This document shows positions 34,425 through 47,184 of a DNA stretch of 64,000 bases, piece by piece. The translations under genes were made by a program, and so were the position numbers. Source of the stretch: Tricholomella constricta (taxonomy: Eukaryota > Basidiomycota > Agaricomycetes > Agaricales > Lyophyllaceae); NCBI GenBank assembly GCA_013368375.1, contig JAACJP010000002.1:1860001-1924000 (forward strand), written 5' to 3'. Each line of letters starts with the position of its first letter. Within the stretch, counting starts at the first letter, position 1. The notes beneath the pieces are model-generated. The model saw only the letters and a program-made list of their open reading frames with translations. It did no database searches and had not been told where the DNA came from.

Positions 34425-37318
34425 ATGTCGAACCAGGCATCCGAAACCGAACCTTTACTTTCAAGGCAGGCCTCGACTCGCCTCGACGGTCAAGAGGTAC
34501 CACGGAAAGCTCGAGTTGGACCCCTTGAAATATCTAGATCAACTCGATATGGTATACTGGCTGGAATATGGTCTGCTACCTTTCTGTCGGTATGAGCACT
34601 CTTGTTCTGTCATTCATACCCTGACTCACACTTGACTTCCAAGGCTTTGAATTGTACTGCCTGTTTATTGTGTCACATTTCGATTTCATTGACCTTTGGA
34701 GTATGAAATAGCAACGCTCGTCCCAACAAGTACGCCTTATTTTTTGTCATACATTCAATAAGACAATTGAAACTTTACACGCCACAGTGCTGCCTTCGAT
34801 ATCGTCTGAGTTCGAGAAGTTCAACCAGGCCAGCTGGCTTGGTACATCGTATGGATCTGAGAATCATTTGTAATCATATACTCAGATCTGATTTTTTGGG
34901 ACAGGTACTTGCTTGCGACGTGCACGTTCACACCCCTCTATGGTCGGCTCTGTAACGTATTGGGCCGTAAAGGTGCTAGTCAATTGGCGCTTTTGTTCAC
35001 ATGCCTGGGCGTCCTTGGCTGTGGTCTTTCCCCGAGTATGACAATGCTCATTGTCTCGAGATTCGTGTGTAGCTCTCCAACTTGAGGTATGACCTAGATT
35101 AACCAACTTATGGTTAGTTGTCGGGAATAGGCGGCGGCGGACTGTTCACGGTGTCCTCGTGAGATCTATCTTGTCTTTCTCTCAATTGTTCAACATTAAT
35201 CTGACACTTCCGCCAACGACAGTATCATCGTTAGTGACATGTACACCATGCGGGTAATAAATGAACATCCTTACTTTCGAGACTAACGTTGACTCAAACC
35301 ATTGCAGGACAGAGGGTTGACTCAAGGACTTGCCAGTGTATTTGGAGGAGTTCGTAACTAGGCCGTCTGATCACTCACTCTACTAATATTACCTCAGCTC
35401 GGTATGGGCATTGGTGGCCCTTTTGGAGGTATAATAACCGATTGGTAAAGCACATCTCTAGTATATCCCCTGCTTGTGATTGATCAATTACTTAGGCTGG
35501 GTTGGCGATGGGCATTTTTGATCCAGCTGCCACTATTCTTCGTCTCGTTTGCATTGACGTCACACTTCCACCATTATGTAACTCCAGTGGGTACCCTGTT
35601 TTCGACTCTCATTTGGAATCGCTCAATCAGCTGGGCATCAGGGAAAAGGGAAGAGTACAAAGGAAGTTTTGAAAAGGATTGATTACGGCGGAAGCTTCAT
35701 GCTTCTGATCACGGTATTTATTGTGGTGTTCTCCTACTTCCCGATTATGACATGGAAAATCAGGTTGGTGCATTGCTTATCTTCCTGAGCGCCAGGTACA
35801 ACGAGGGTCTACGCGTAAGATTCGATAAATCTGACGCGTCGTTCATGCGCCCTAATGTTCTCGCAGTGGTCCAACCCGACAGTTATTGTCTCAGTATCGG
35901 TCGCCGCCGTATGTGCAGTTGCCTTCTTATTGGTAGAACTGTTCCTTGCACGTGAACCCGTCTTGGCGCCGTTCCTACTCAAACAAAGGATCCCTGTCCT
36001 CGTTGGGACCTCCAACTTTCTCGTCGCAACTTGTAACTTCTCCATCATTTACTTCTTCCCCATGTGGTTTCAAACTGTCCAATCGACAAGTGCATCTACG
36101 GCTGGTAGGTGCCGCAAACTTGCTCTTGTGTTCCAATTCCATTGCTCAATCAAAATTGAATTGAAGGTCTGCATTTGTTTCCGAACAGCGTCGGGATGTC
36201 ATTCGGGTCCATCTTTGCTGGTTATATGATGCACCGTACTGGCAGGTACAAGGCGATAAATTTGATTTGTGGCTGGTTCCCCTTCATCGGCGCATCTTTA
36301 ATAGCCTCATTACACAAGGACTCTTCCCCATATCTTACTTGGCTGAGCATTGTATATGTCACTTATTCCCATTCATGCGCACACGCTCACACTTTCTTAA
36401 TATCTTTTCAGCTCCCTCTTGGATTTGGAAATGCTGTTGTCCTGCAAACCATGCTCAGTGAGCTGCCTCCATCATCACATTAAGCTCTCACTGATGTCGT
36501 TCGTCAGTCGCGCTTCTCGTTCACTTACCAGGTACGTCGAGCTTAAACACTACAAGCCTCTACGAGCATTGACGTTCCTCAGAATCCCAAATGGCCGTCG
36601 GTACTGGCTTCGGGCAATTATTCCGAGGCATAGGTTCGCTAACATTACGTTGCTACGGTGCATGAATATTGACTGCTTTTAATGTTTAGGCCAGGTTGGC
36701 GGCGTCGCCATCTCCTCGGCTATATTCCAATCAAAATTGGATATCGAGCTCCGGCAGCGGATTCACGGTCCTGATGCAGAAGAAGTTAGGATTTGTTCCA
36801 TGCTAAATCCCACATAAAAAATACAACTGACATACACCTTTTCTTTTTCCGCTCAGATTATAATGAAGATCCGTAGATCTTCGCAACATGTCGCGACTCT
36901 GCCTTCTGGTCTCCAGACAATTGCTAGAGAATCCTACGCGATCAGTCTTAAGGCTGTTTTCATCTTCTCGGCTTGTTCGACATTGCTGGCTTTTTTGGTA
37001 CGCTCGCCTGTAAGTCCGAAATTCATACTTGATCTTCTTTTTTTCAACCACTGAGCTCAAGCTCTTCCCAAGATACCCGATAAATATCTGGATCAGCGAG
37101 AGAAGGATGACCCCTTTGAGACCGATGCTCTTTCGCCGTCTAGGTCCACCAATCCGCCCATCGACCCAGAGTCGGCGGTGGTGGTCAATTCGGAAGGCGA
37201 TGATGAGGACGAACATATCGTACATCCCAAACCCAGGCGCCGCGGACGGCGGCTGTCGACTTTCGAATCCGCGGAAGGTGGTATGGATTTAGAAAGAGAC
37301 AATAATGCGGCTCCTTGA
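34425..37318 (+). CDS. MFS transporter, vacuolar basic amino acid transporter-like (DHA2 type)
   Basis: Proton-driven multi-spanning transporter. Starts MSNQASETEPLLSRQAS, with the acidic di-leucine PLL found in vacuolar family members. Then: TM1 SATFLSALNSTLVPTMLPSI, FNQASWLGTSYLLATCTFTP, LYGRLCNVLGRKGA (MFS loop 2-3 motif), LSGIGGGGLFTVSS (35110), MYTMRDRGLTQGLASVFGGL, GPFGGIITDWLGWRWAFLIQ (motif C plus WRW), SNPTVIVSVSVAAVCAVAFL, PNSVGMSFGSIFAGYMMHRT, GTGFGQLFRGIGQVGGVAIS, and a hydrophilic tail of about 75 residues ending ERDNNAAP. About 13 introns. The Fnx1/Vba resemblance sets the substrate guess (basic amino acids into the vacuole). Confidence 0.85.
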
Positions 37319-37542
37319 CCTGTGCGGGACTTGCGACCGTCTCGCCTCGGCTGCGCTCTCTTTGAGTCTAGGTGTCTTCACACTTTTCTTCGTCCCTCTG
37401 TCGTTTAATCAGAATACCAGCAAGTTGACACGATCCTGTCCGAATATTCCGACGCACCACCAGCACACTTTAACGGCTTCTACATCACGACTCGCAGGTT
37501 CACTCGACAGCGGGATGCGTATTGAAACCCTAGAATTCATCA

Positions 37543-38774
37543 TCAGCTCACGGGTTTCGTCGCCTTTCCCATGACGAGCCCATTGGCTTTCACATCCATC
37601 CTGGACTTGTGTTGCAGGATCAGGAGGGATACAAGAATCGCGTCCTGGATACAAAGCACTTCTGACCGAAGTGCTAAAGATGCGGCGCTCAAGCTGTAGG
37701 AACGTCGACGACACGTTGAGAAACAGGCGATGTATGTGTCGAGCGTGTTGTCTGCGACTACTCGGGCGCGATGCGCGGAAACGACGAAATTGATCCTCAC
37801 GGAAAGCTGATTGACAATGCTGGATCTCCATGTATATGGCACTCCTCCCTCGTCGAAGCTTGCAGGGCTTGGGAAGAAGGCAAATGCGGTGGCAAATGCC
37901 ACTGTATAACTTTAAAAGGAAAACTGAATGATCCTCGGCGATCTTGACCACCTTTTTCTTGCGGCAGTCGCGGTGCGTTAACCCGTCAATGATCGCGCCC
38001 CAATCGCAATTGTTGCTGTCAGACAGCAAAAAAGCGGCCTCATCGGAGCAGTACTATTGCTGTGTCCTTAACGTCGTCACGATCACGATCGACTCTTTAT
38101 CCGGCGGCAGGATGGTTGGAGCGGGACTGAGATCTGAGAGCCTAAAGTGTTATTGTACATGGTGACAATCAAGTGTGTCACGGTAGACTCGCCCCCGCCA
38201 TCGGTTGTCAACCCAACGTCTTATAGTATACACGGAAGCGCCTCGAGCGTTATGGGTTCACCTCGTCAGGGTAGAATGAGACCCCAGGTAGGAATGCGGC
38301 GACGAGGATTGGTAAAAACACGTGTAGGGCCATATTGTAATCTCCCGAAGACGGGAACTGTGAGTGGCGCACAACAGTCTTCACATCAACAAATAAATGC
38401 GAATTCCCTGAGATGAACAGTGTGCTGCGGTGAGCAGACGAGCGGCACAAGCTGAACACGCACATCAGGTCGCTCTCGAGCGGCAACAGCAAGATGTCCG
38501 GGAAAAGCGATGTTTGAGGACATTCACCCGATGCAAGTCAGCAGCGAATGGATAGGAAGGTCGGTACGGAGATGTGCAATATTTCTTCGTGGCTTTCGAA
38601 AGCGTGCTTTGACCGGAGTGCTTGACCTCCACTGGCCGCAGCATCCCAGCAGCACTTATACTTGACGTTGTGCATGAATTCTTGAAATCTAGGTCGGCTG
38701 GCGGAAAGGGCCACGGCGAGCGAAGTTACAACGTGTAGAAGGAATCCTGACACCAACTTTGTGTGAAGGGGCAT
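37543..38774 (-). other. Possible membrane-protein gene, exons not resolved
   Basis: Minus-strand frames contain hydrophobic pieces (MPLHTKLVSGFLLHVVTSLA at 38774, NMALHVFLPILVAAFLPGVS near 38330, VAFATAFAFFPSP near 37900) separated by frame changes. Candidate splice sites exist (TTATACAG before VAFATAF), but I could not assemble one reading frame. It could be a real gene with many introns or a decayed one. Confidence 0.3.
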
Positions 38775-41768
38775 GGGCGATAGATGAATGAGATCAAAAG
38801 GACTTGTCGCCTCGAGGGCTAGATGATGGAATTAAGAGGTAAAGAAGAGTGGATGACGACGGTGAGGTTTTATGTATACCCCGGCGCGAATGGGAGGCTG
38901 ACTCGAATTGCAGATTGTCCCAGTGTTTCTTTCATGATCATGATCACGAGCGGCGGGGCCTGAGGATGACTGGAATGGCCGACCCCGAGAAAAAAAAAAA
39001 GTACCCGACGCTAATGTTTAATCAGTAAGTGTTGAAGGAGGGCGCGACCACAAACGTTCTTGACAGCGGCCAGAGAGCCGGAGAAATATCGGGGGTTGTC
39101 AAAGCAGGCTCCGCTGCCATCAATGAACACTGGAAGTTATTCAGGCGCGTGAGCAGGTCACGAGGGTGTATGTATGTACCTGTACCTGGAGACCACCTGC
39201 AGGTACCCAGTACTCAATGTCAATGCTCATTTAAATGAGATACGATAAAGTAACTGAACAGTACTTGGTAGGATTGGATCACGCGACGACGGGTCGCATA
39301 GCGATCGAGATCTGGCATTGACAACTTCCAATTTAGAGAGGGCCATGCAAGGTCAAGGCGCGGTTCGTCCTCCCGCGGTTCAGTGTATGGAAAGCTCTGG
39401 TGGAAGCTAGCGTTAGGTTCCTTCAGCGGTAAAATATTTGAAAAGGTTTTGAAAGCGACCACTAACCCCGTGCCCATCGTGGCGGAAAGAACTTGCCTAT
39501 TCAACGTCTCTTTCGATTTCCCTCGGGGACGCGTCAGCTCCAAGCTCCTCCAAGCTCCAAGTTCCGGTCCAATCAATGAAGGAGAACGAACGTGCTGTCC
39601 AAGTCATTTGTGATATATCGATATCACGTATGGAGTTGGATATTTCAAACGAAATCGTGTGCGAAGGTTTCAGGAGGGGAATTTGAAGCGGGGGCACGCT
39701 TTTTGCAAATTGCCTTCATTCCCGGTGAGGATCGTATTGTGTTGAGGGGATGGGGTGATGATGTCATATCGTATCGATCCTATAGTTCCGACTCGGAGTT
39801 CCCTAGAGGAGTACCCTCAACATGGGCCAGACGATGGTAATTGAAATTTAGAACGCGGCCTGTAGAAAAGCAGGAACTGAATGAAACACACTCGAAGACA
39901 CACAGAGGGCCTAGCTATGCGTCACCCTCGCGACTGAGACTAGCGAGTCCTTTCTTTGTCCTTCCAGTTGTTGTTTCGCGATATGATGCAGTGCATCGTG
40001 TAAGACGCGTGTGTATGAAGGGAGGGACATCATATATATAGGGCTGCAGCTGTCAAGACTCAAACGGCTGATAAAGATCAAACGCCGGCTGGTACCGTGG
40101 CATAGTTCGTCCGAACATGTATACTGTACCGTGACAGGGATGGGGCGCACCAACATGTTGTCGTTCCTTTGTGTGAATCCCAGATCCAGGAACCTAAGCC
40201 CGAGTTGACCCTCGAGGAGAGAGGCGAATGAAATTTCGATGTATTAAGAAGTGGCACCGGCCGCAGTGCCAGGGCTAGGGCGTACTAGGGCGTTCTATGA
40301 CTGAGATCTAGAAAAAATAAAAAGCTGCATTTTAAAAGCTGCATACGGCAAAAACAACTTGAATAAACAGACTCCATTCACAGGAAGCGTCTGAATCTGA
40401 AAGTTCCGATTCGAAATTACCCGTCTGGAAAACATGCCTGTTGGGTGATAGCAATCGAACTTCAATAAGTAAGCGGCAGCGACTTGAACTTCGAGATAGA
40501 AGGAGGCTCGCGAGGCGCGCCGTGGAGATCCGCAGCCTGGTCCATGCAGACGCGCGTGCGCCCGCGTGCCACCACACTAGATAGCAGATGTCCGTGTTCA
40601 TGAAGCGAGCGCATACACCAGGGTTAGGATCAGGATCAGGATCAAACATGAAGTCCATTCATCGGTAAAGGCAGACGCGTGTTTTTTTTTTTTTTCTTTC
40701 CTTCCAATCTTCAGGTAAAGACCACGTGCAGCGTATTGAAAAGGTGGGGGGGGGGAGGACGAAACGATCGTCCGGCTCCGGTACTCGATCGCGTTTTATA
40801 AGTTAAGCGTCGTTGTGCCGGAAGCCATAAAGTGACCCGACGTCACACCGCGCAAAACATCTAGTCAGCTTTTGTTTGGCCGGCGACGGCGACGAAGGAT
40901 GAGAGTTGTGTGGTGTATGCGGGCTCGGGCGCGTAAGTCGAAGGTCGAAGACGCGACGGGATGCTGAGAAGCGACTACCCGGCTGCCCGAGGATCAGGGC
41001 ATGGAAACAACATCGGAGATGCATACCTGGGGCAGTGCGTGGACGTGATGGACGGACGCGGATCATGCGCGTGTGTGTGTGTGCACGGATATTTCTTGGC
41101 AGTGTCCTTGCTGCGAGGGCATTTGGGCACATGAGTGACGAACCTTTAGCGCTTAGCTTTGAGTATGTACCGGTTCAGACGATCGTGGTGTGGCGTGGCG
41201 TGGCGTTGAACTCGACCGGGACCGATCGGGGCAGCCATGCAGACGGGAGATGCTGCTATGGCGGCAAGAAGGAGTAAGGTGCATGAGCTCTCGGCGAATC
41301 GTGCTCGTGTCAACGTCCACGTTCACGGATCAATCGTGCGGGATACAGCACATCGCAAGGTGCGGGAGCGCAGGGTACAGGGTTTAGGGTACGAGGAAGC
41401 GACAGCTCGCGTACGATACCGGCGGCGCGTAGGGTAGGGTGCATCGAACTTTGGCGGCACACCATGCATCATGCATCCAGAATAATGATGATCGGGAACC
41501 AGTGATTGTATCTGATAGATGCGTAGATCGTCAGCGCTCCGAGGCGTAACGTCGGAGATACATGTGGGAGGGACGTCAACCTTCAACGTCAACGTCATTG
41601 TCATTGTCATTGTCACTGTCAAATGCGAGCGGGACCGAGAGGAGAGTGAGGCGATCGGAGACAGGAAATATAAGCGTGGCGGGAGCGTAGCGTGGCGCGC
41701 ACGACGTGGTAAGTACATAGCCTCCCAAAAAATTCGGACGCTTGCCAATTCTGAGATAGAGATATGTA
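38775..41768. other. Long gene-poor stretch
   Basis: About 3 kb with no supported gene. Contains homopolymer runs (poly-A 38990, poly-T 40682, poly-G 40747). Confidence 0.4.
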
Positions 41769-41861
41769 TAGCAGCAACTTGTTTCGATCAAGTGACCTCG
41801 GGGTGGAAATCGCACAACGGTAGATATGGGCCCCGCGCGCTTCCAACTGCGCCATGCTGCT
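41769..41861 (-). tRNA. Initiator tRNA-Met(CAT), intron 20 nt, copy A
   Basis: Acceptor AGCAGCA/TGCTGCT with A1-T72, D arm GCGC-AGTTGGAA-GCGC, anticodon stem CGGGG/CCCCG, loop CCCATA with anticodon CAT, T arm ACTTG ATCGAAA CAAGT. A1:T72 and A54 in place of TTC are hallmarks of eukaryotic initiator tRNA; position 33 is C. Confidence 0.88.
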
Positions 41862-42259
41862 GTGTGAGAAGGGCTGGTGTGGATACTGGATACTTTTCTT
41901 CAAAGGGAATAGGATTGGATGACGGAATCAGCAAGGGCGATTGATTAGACATTGCGGGCATGAAGCTGTGGGAGACGATACGTCCGAATGAGCCCAAGGT
42001 GCTATACAAGCCGCAGCGGCGCAGCGATTACTACAAGGTCCAAGCCGCAAGCCGCAAAGGGCTGGAAGCACGTTCGATGTTCGATGTTAACGATTACGAA
42101 CGAACGTCGAAAAACCAAAACAAAGCGGAGACGAAGAAGATAGATAACACAACAAAACATGAACAGCAAAGGAAGCGTACCCACAGAAGTGCCAGAGCCA
42201 ACGCCCCAAGACCGAAGACCACAAAAGAAGGCCCCAAAAATAAGACATCAAATTGAAAT

Positions 42260-42357
42260 TAGCAGCAACTTGTTTCGATCAAGTGACCTCGGGGTGCGAC
42301 TGTAACATCTCAGGCTGAAATATGGGCCCCGCGCGCTTCCAACTGCGCCATGCTGCT
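42260..42357 (-). tRNA. Initiator tRNA-Met(CAT), intron 25 nt, copy B
   Basis: Exons identical to copy A. The intron differs in sequence and length. Confidence 0.88.
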
Positions 42358-42739
42358 GTATAAGAATTAAAGGTGCCACATGAGTTGGGATTTTCATTTC
42401 TAAAACGAGAAAATATTGAAGAGTTCACCAAGTGTGGGGCAACACGACGCGGCCAAGGCCAGGGTACGAGGATGAAGCTCTGAAAGGGAATACACCCGAA
42501 TTAGCCCAAGGTGCTGTTAAGGCTGCAGCGAAGCATCGACCACCCCGCAAAATTGAGGCACGTTGATGTGGACGAATACGAGCTATTGTTGAAAAATCAA
42601 AGAAAAACGTAGAAGAATAAAACGGGATACAAAACATGAACAGCAAAAGAAGCGTACGAGACGAAGCACGAAAGAGCCCAACGCCCAAGACCGAAGACAA
42701 AAAAGAAAGCCCCAAAAATTTGACGCAGCGATCCTGTTA

Positions 42740-42833
42740 TAGCAGCAACTTGTTTCGATCAAGTGACCTCGGGGTGCGATATCTCAGGTTAGAACATATG
42801 GGCCCCGCGCGCTTCCAACTGCGCCATGCTGCT
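42740..42833 (-). tRNA. Initiator tRNA-Met(CAT), intron 21 nt, copy C
   Basis: Exons identical to copy A. The intron resembles copy B in its middle (AACCTGAGAT). Confidence 0.88.
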
Positions 42834-43202
42834 GTGTAAGAAGGAGCCACAGGAGTCGGGATGGATATCTTCTTTTCGAAGGGAAAGCATTGCAAAGTGT
42901 GGGCAACACGACGCGGCCAGTGCCAGGCTACGAGGATTTAGCTTTGAAAGAGAAACGGACCAAGGTGCTGTTAAGGCTGCAGCGGAGCAGCGACTTTACC
43001 CCGTGAGGTGCTGGATGCACATTGATGTGGACGAATACGAGCGATTGTCCAAAAACCCAGAAAAAGAGCGGAGAAGAAGAAGAAGATAAGATACAAAACA
43101 TGAACTGCAAAAGAAGCGTACGAGACGAAGCACGAAAGCGCCAACTCCCAAGACCGAAGACCAAAAAGAAAGCGCAAAAAAATCGATCCACTACTCGAAA
43201 TA

Positions 43203-43296
43203 TAGCAGCAACTTGTTTCGATCAAGTGACCTCGGGGTGCGTAATATCGGCTTGCAACATATGGGCCCCGCGCGCTTCCAACTGCGCCATGCTGCT
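43203..43296 (-). tRNA. Initiator tRNA-Met(CAT), intron 21 nt, copy D
   Basis: Exons identical to copy A; distinct intron. Confidence 0.88.
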
Positions 43297-43330
43297 GCTC
43301 TGCAAGTATCGGGCGGTTATGTAGTTATAA

Positions 43331-43985
43331 TTAGCACTGACCGTTTACGTACCTTTTTTTTGTCTTGCACTGTAATTGTTCCTCATTGTACGAAGAGGAT
43401 GATGTATACATAGATACGGCGATGGCGATGGGAATCACTTCTCGCCCAGAAAACCCGCCCTGCTTCTTGACTCTTTGTATTATTCCTATTTTCAGCAACT
43501 CTAGCAACGGCGATCCTTGTTCCTGTGTAGGCGAGGGACTTCTTCGTAGATTCTGTGCCAGAGTGAGGCGATGCGGCAGTGTGTGACCTGGGTGGTATAA
43601 TTATGGAGTCACCGAGATGGAGAAGGAGTATTCGAAGGCGGCGTGTGAGCCGTCAACCACGTGTGATTAAGTGGAATGGACAATGTATGAGGACAATGTA
43701 CAGAGTGATATGAGGATTAGAGAACAAGGGTCGCGCAAAGGAAGCCTGTGGAAGGAAGGGCGCAGATGTGCGGCGATTGAATAGAGTGTCGCTTGTGGGT
43801 GTAAAGCTGCCTGGGCAATCGAAAACAAGAGGTCAGCTGATGGAGGGGCGGAAGACAGGTGTGACACGGTGACAATTGCTGTGCCGGGCACGTGGGATCT
43901 GCATCAGCCCTGGACCGGCAACGCGCCGGGCATTGTTCTGAGCTCTTAAAACGAATTCCATCTCAGCTACTCTCTCATCGCCAGC
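43331..43985. other. Intergenic
   Basis: No gene recognised. Promoter region of the next gene. Confidence 0.4.
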
Positions 43986-44666
43986 ATGTCCCACTACATC
44001 CGCACCATCCACACCGACTTTACTTCCCGCTCCCCCGTCCCCTCGTCGTCCTGGTCATCTTCCAGATACGCTGGCACCTCCGCCTCCGCACACGCAAACC
44101 TCCTGCACAACCTCGGCGGCATCATCGACAAGTACCCTCCCGGGCTCGGCCACAACGAGTGGCGCGCCCTGTCCTCCCCCAGCACCGGCGCTAGCCCATC
44201 CCCATACACCCGCCGCCGCTCAGGCGTCAGCGTCCGTGCCCCCCACTCAGCCCCAGCCCGCCGCACACCACCCCCGCCCCGGGTGCAACCCGCCAGCACC
44301 ACATACATCAAATTCGACCCCTTCTCTGACGACTTCTCCCTCGACCTCGACCCGCTCCCCAGCCGGCGCCGCCTCTCCTCCCTCCAATCTACCGCTTCTA
44401 CTGCGGCCGCGACCGACCCCGTGCTCTACCGCACACCACGCACCATCCACATCCCGCCGGCAGCAGCAGAGGTCGCTCCGGGCCCGCCCCCACTCCAGCA
44501 GCAGCCCCAGACCCAGCTCGACCGCAACGCCCGCTCGCGGCTCATCGCGGGCATCCTCCTCAACCGCGTGCACGCGGTCGGCAAGCCCATGCGCAGGCGC
44601 AGTGGCGACGTCCCCAGGGAGTACATCAAGAGCGGGCTGTCCCGTGTTGTCTGCGTAGAGGCGTAG
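43986..44666 (+). CDS. Single-exon hypothetical protein, 226 aa
   Basis: Unrecognised. Uninterrupted frame with strongly GC-rich third positions, like the expressed genes here. Begins MSHYIRTIHTDFTSRSPVPS. Contains HANLLHNLGGIIDKYPPGLG, a Pro/Arg-rich middle, a short acidic segment YIKFDPFSDDFSLDLDPLPS, and a C-terminal block RSRLIAGILLNRVHAVGKPM then REYIKSGLSRVVCVEA that looks structured. No signal peptide or membrane span. Confidence 0.6.
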   Translation: MSHYIRTIHTDFTSRSPVPSSSWSSSRYAGTSASAHANLLHNLGGIIDKYPPGLGHNEWRALSSPSTGASPSPYTRRRSGVSVRAPHSAPARRTPPPPRVQPASTTYIKFDPFSDDFSLDLDPLPSRRRLSSLQSTASTAAATDPVLYRTPRTIHIPPAAAEVAPGPPPLQQQPQTQLDRNARSRLIAGILLNRVHAVGKPMRRRSGDVPREYIKSGLSRVVCVEA

Positions 44667-47184
44667 ATGCCTCTGGGTGGCAACAGGCGGGCGGCCGGGG
44701 GGGGCGTCTGAGATCCGGTTCATTGGTCGCTGTTCACTCCCCTCTCCCTCGTGAAGATCCGCTGGCGACCCCGTCAGTTCAGTGATATTCTTCCGCCCTC
44801 CCGATTTGCCAATTCGCCTGGCTGTTTCACAATGCCCCCTGTTGCCCGCTCCTCGCTCCCGTTCCCGCTCTCATACATCAATCCTGGTTCTGCACATACA
44901 AACTCATCGCATCAACCCATACACTTATACATTCCATATCATATAACGTCACACACACCCGCTCCCTCGCCCGACGTCTTTGACTTGAACTAGTCGAGAC
45001 TCGATAATGACCCATTGCCACGCCACGCTCGTTTTCCCCCCTATCCTTGTTTTCTTTTTCTTTTTCTCCTGGTCTTATTTACGATATTTAATATCGCAAT
45101 TGGTCTCCATAGCAAGCTTTTTCTTGTAAAAGTAGTGTGTAATAACAAAACAATCGTCGTACTGTCATATCAACCGCTTGAAGCTCATGAATATGGAGAC
45201 AGAGCCGGAGCCGGAGCTAAGTACGTAGAGCCGCGGAGGTAAGTATCTTGACATATGACGTCACGTCACATTGTGTACCTATGTTACGTGGCCCGAGCGT
45301 CGAATCTAATTTCAAACCCGGAGCCACGGTGCCCAGGGAAACGCAATTATCAATTAGGTATCGTTGCAAATTTGTAACGTACGCCCCCATGTACGCCCCC
45401 TGCTGACCATGACTAGGTGGCGCTCGGTGACGGTGACGGTGGCACAGTCCATCCATCATGCATCACGTACATATCATTGACATGGGATCATGGGATCATT
45501 GATATACGATACGTGTACCCTACCCGTGTACGCCTGTGTCTCTGATCCATCTGCAATGCTGTGCTCTGCTATACATTCAAAAATCATATACATACACAAA
45601 TTGAAGTGTGGGGGTGGGTCTTGGGTATTTGAATCTCGAGAGCACTTGGACTCGGAGAAACATGAGAATTGGATGGGGGATGTAGATAGGGGCGCGATGT
45701 GGTACCCCCCCGCCCACCCGCGATGCGTCGGCAAACTCAAAAAGAAGAAGCAAAAAAGAACAGACAATGAAAAGAACCGACGAAAAAAAAAAAAAAAAAA
45801 CGAAAAAAAGAAAGATTGACGAACGAGGAGAAGAACGTCCAGATGGAAGAACGTCGGGTATTGTACTGGCGTCGAGTGCACACACACACAAAAACGCGAC
45901 AAAAACGCGGCGGCGGCGGCGTGGCACGTCCGTCCTCGCCTATTTCGTTTAAAAAAATTCACACTCGGGGTCGTGGTCGGGGGGTTACATGGATCCCGAA
46001 ATTCGGCGTGATGCGTGCTCTGCAGCTACGGTAACTTTAAGCGTATAGAGCCCGCAGAGGAACGGTAGGGGATGGTTATTAGTTGATGTTGTCGTCCTTC
46101 ATGGCACGCGTGCGTGCGTGTCATCTTTATCTTTGGGATTCCGCGCTATTCCTATTCCTATTCCTATTCCTATTCCGTGTTCCGCGTTCCGCGTTCCAAG
46201 TAAGCGGGGAGAGGGACTCGGGCTCCGGATTAAGATCTTAGAATGGGGTAGTAGGCTCGTCGTTGGTGTGTTAGAGGGGAAGGGGGAAGGGAGAAGGAAA
46301 CCGTGCTCGAGATGACTGTAGGCCGTGCCCCGGGGCGACTGTGACATATAATTTAAAAAGGAGGGTAACCTTCGAAGGCCTTGGGAAATAGAGAAGCGAG
46401 GGTTTGAAATCGAGGTTATGCGCGCAAAGACAGAGACGATTGGTAGCTGGTCCGCGGGCTTGCCTTCGATATCACGAGTGAATTTGCGAGTCCGAGCTTG
46501 CACCTGCACCTGGCTCCGGAGTACAGCTTGGTCTTGACCTTAGCCGGGATGGAATGTTCAACGCATCGAAATGAACAATTTTGTTTTTCTTCCTTGCATT
46601 CGTCGCGGAAGGCCAGGTACCACAGGGTTCCGGAAGTCGCGTCCCTCGGTTAACCATCATCATATGGCGAATGATGAGAGCTCCAACGCCAAAGAAAGCA
46701 AGCTGCAGGCGACGAAGTCCAAGCACGAAAAGCGCGGCCGCAAACCTTCAACATCTTGCCGCAGCACAGCCACGCCCCGTCGGCCAAACAAAAAGCAAGA
46801 ACCACATCATGCGGCTGCAACACCTCTACAAAGGTATAGCAACAGCCGAAGCATCAAGCAGACAATCCCCTCGCCTTTTACTAGGGGATTCCGTGCTGCT
46901 TCGGCACTACAATGTTGCTTTACAATCTTTGGAACCTGCTTCGCTCTTCACGGGCCTTGAAGCTTTACACTTCTCTTTTTTTTGTTTTTTTTTAGACTTT
47001 TCGAGATAAAACGAATTCTGAGTGTCGTTGATGAAAGACACAATGCCTCAACACGTCTCGCAATCCTGCGAGGCGTTCATTGTATTATGACATGTATCAC
47101 AGCGAAGCTGTCAAATGTAGTCAGCATGTTTAAGCTAGGAATGGCGCGACGGAACGAACCTGAGTTGTAAATTGACTGGTTAGG
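44667..47184. other. Gene-poor stretch with simple repeats
   Basis: No supported gene. Holds a poly-A tract (45783-45800), a CACACA run (45880) and a hexamer microsatellite at 46146. Confidence 0.45.
46146..46177. repeat. (CTATTC)n microsatellite
   Basis: Five tandem CTATTC units followed by drifted copies CGTGTTC, CGCGTTC, CGCGTTC. Confidence 0.85.

Larger units (their letters stand above)
41769..43330 (-). repeat. Tandem array of four ~480-bp units carrying initiator tRNA-Met
   Basis: tRNA genes at 41769, 42260, 42740 and 43203 (spacing 491, 480, 463). Spacers share blocks, such as ACATGAACAGCAAAAGAAGC and CGAAAGCGCCAACTCCCAAG-like sequence, and GTGTGGGCAACACGACGCGG. The last three units are most alike. 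Confidence 0.8.
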
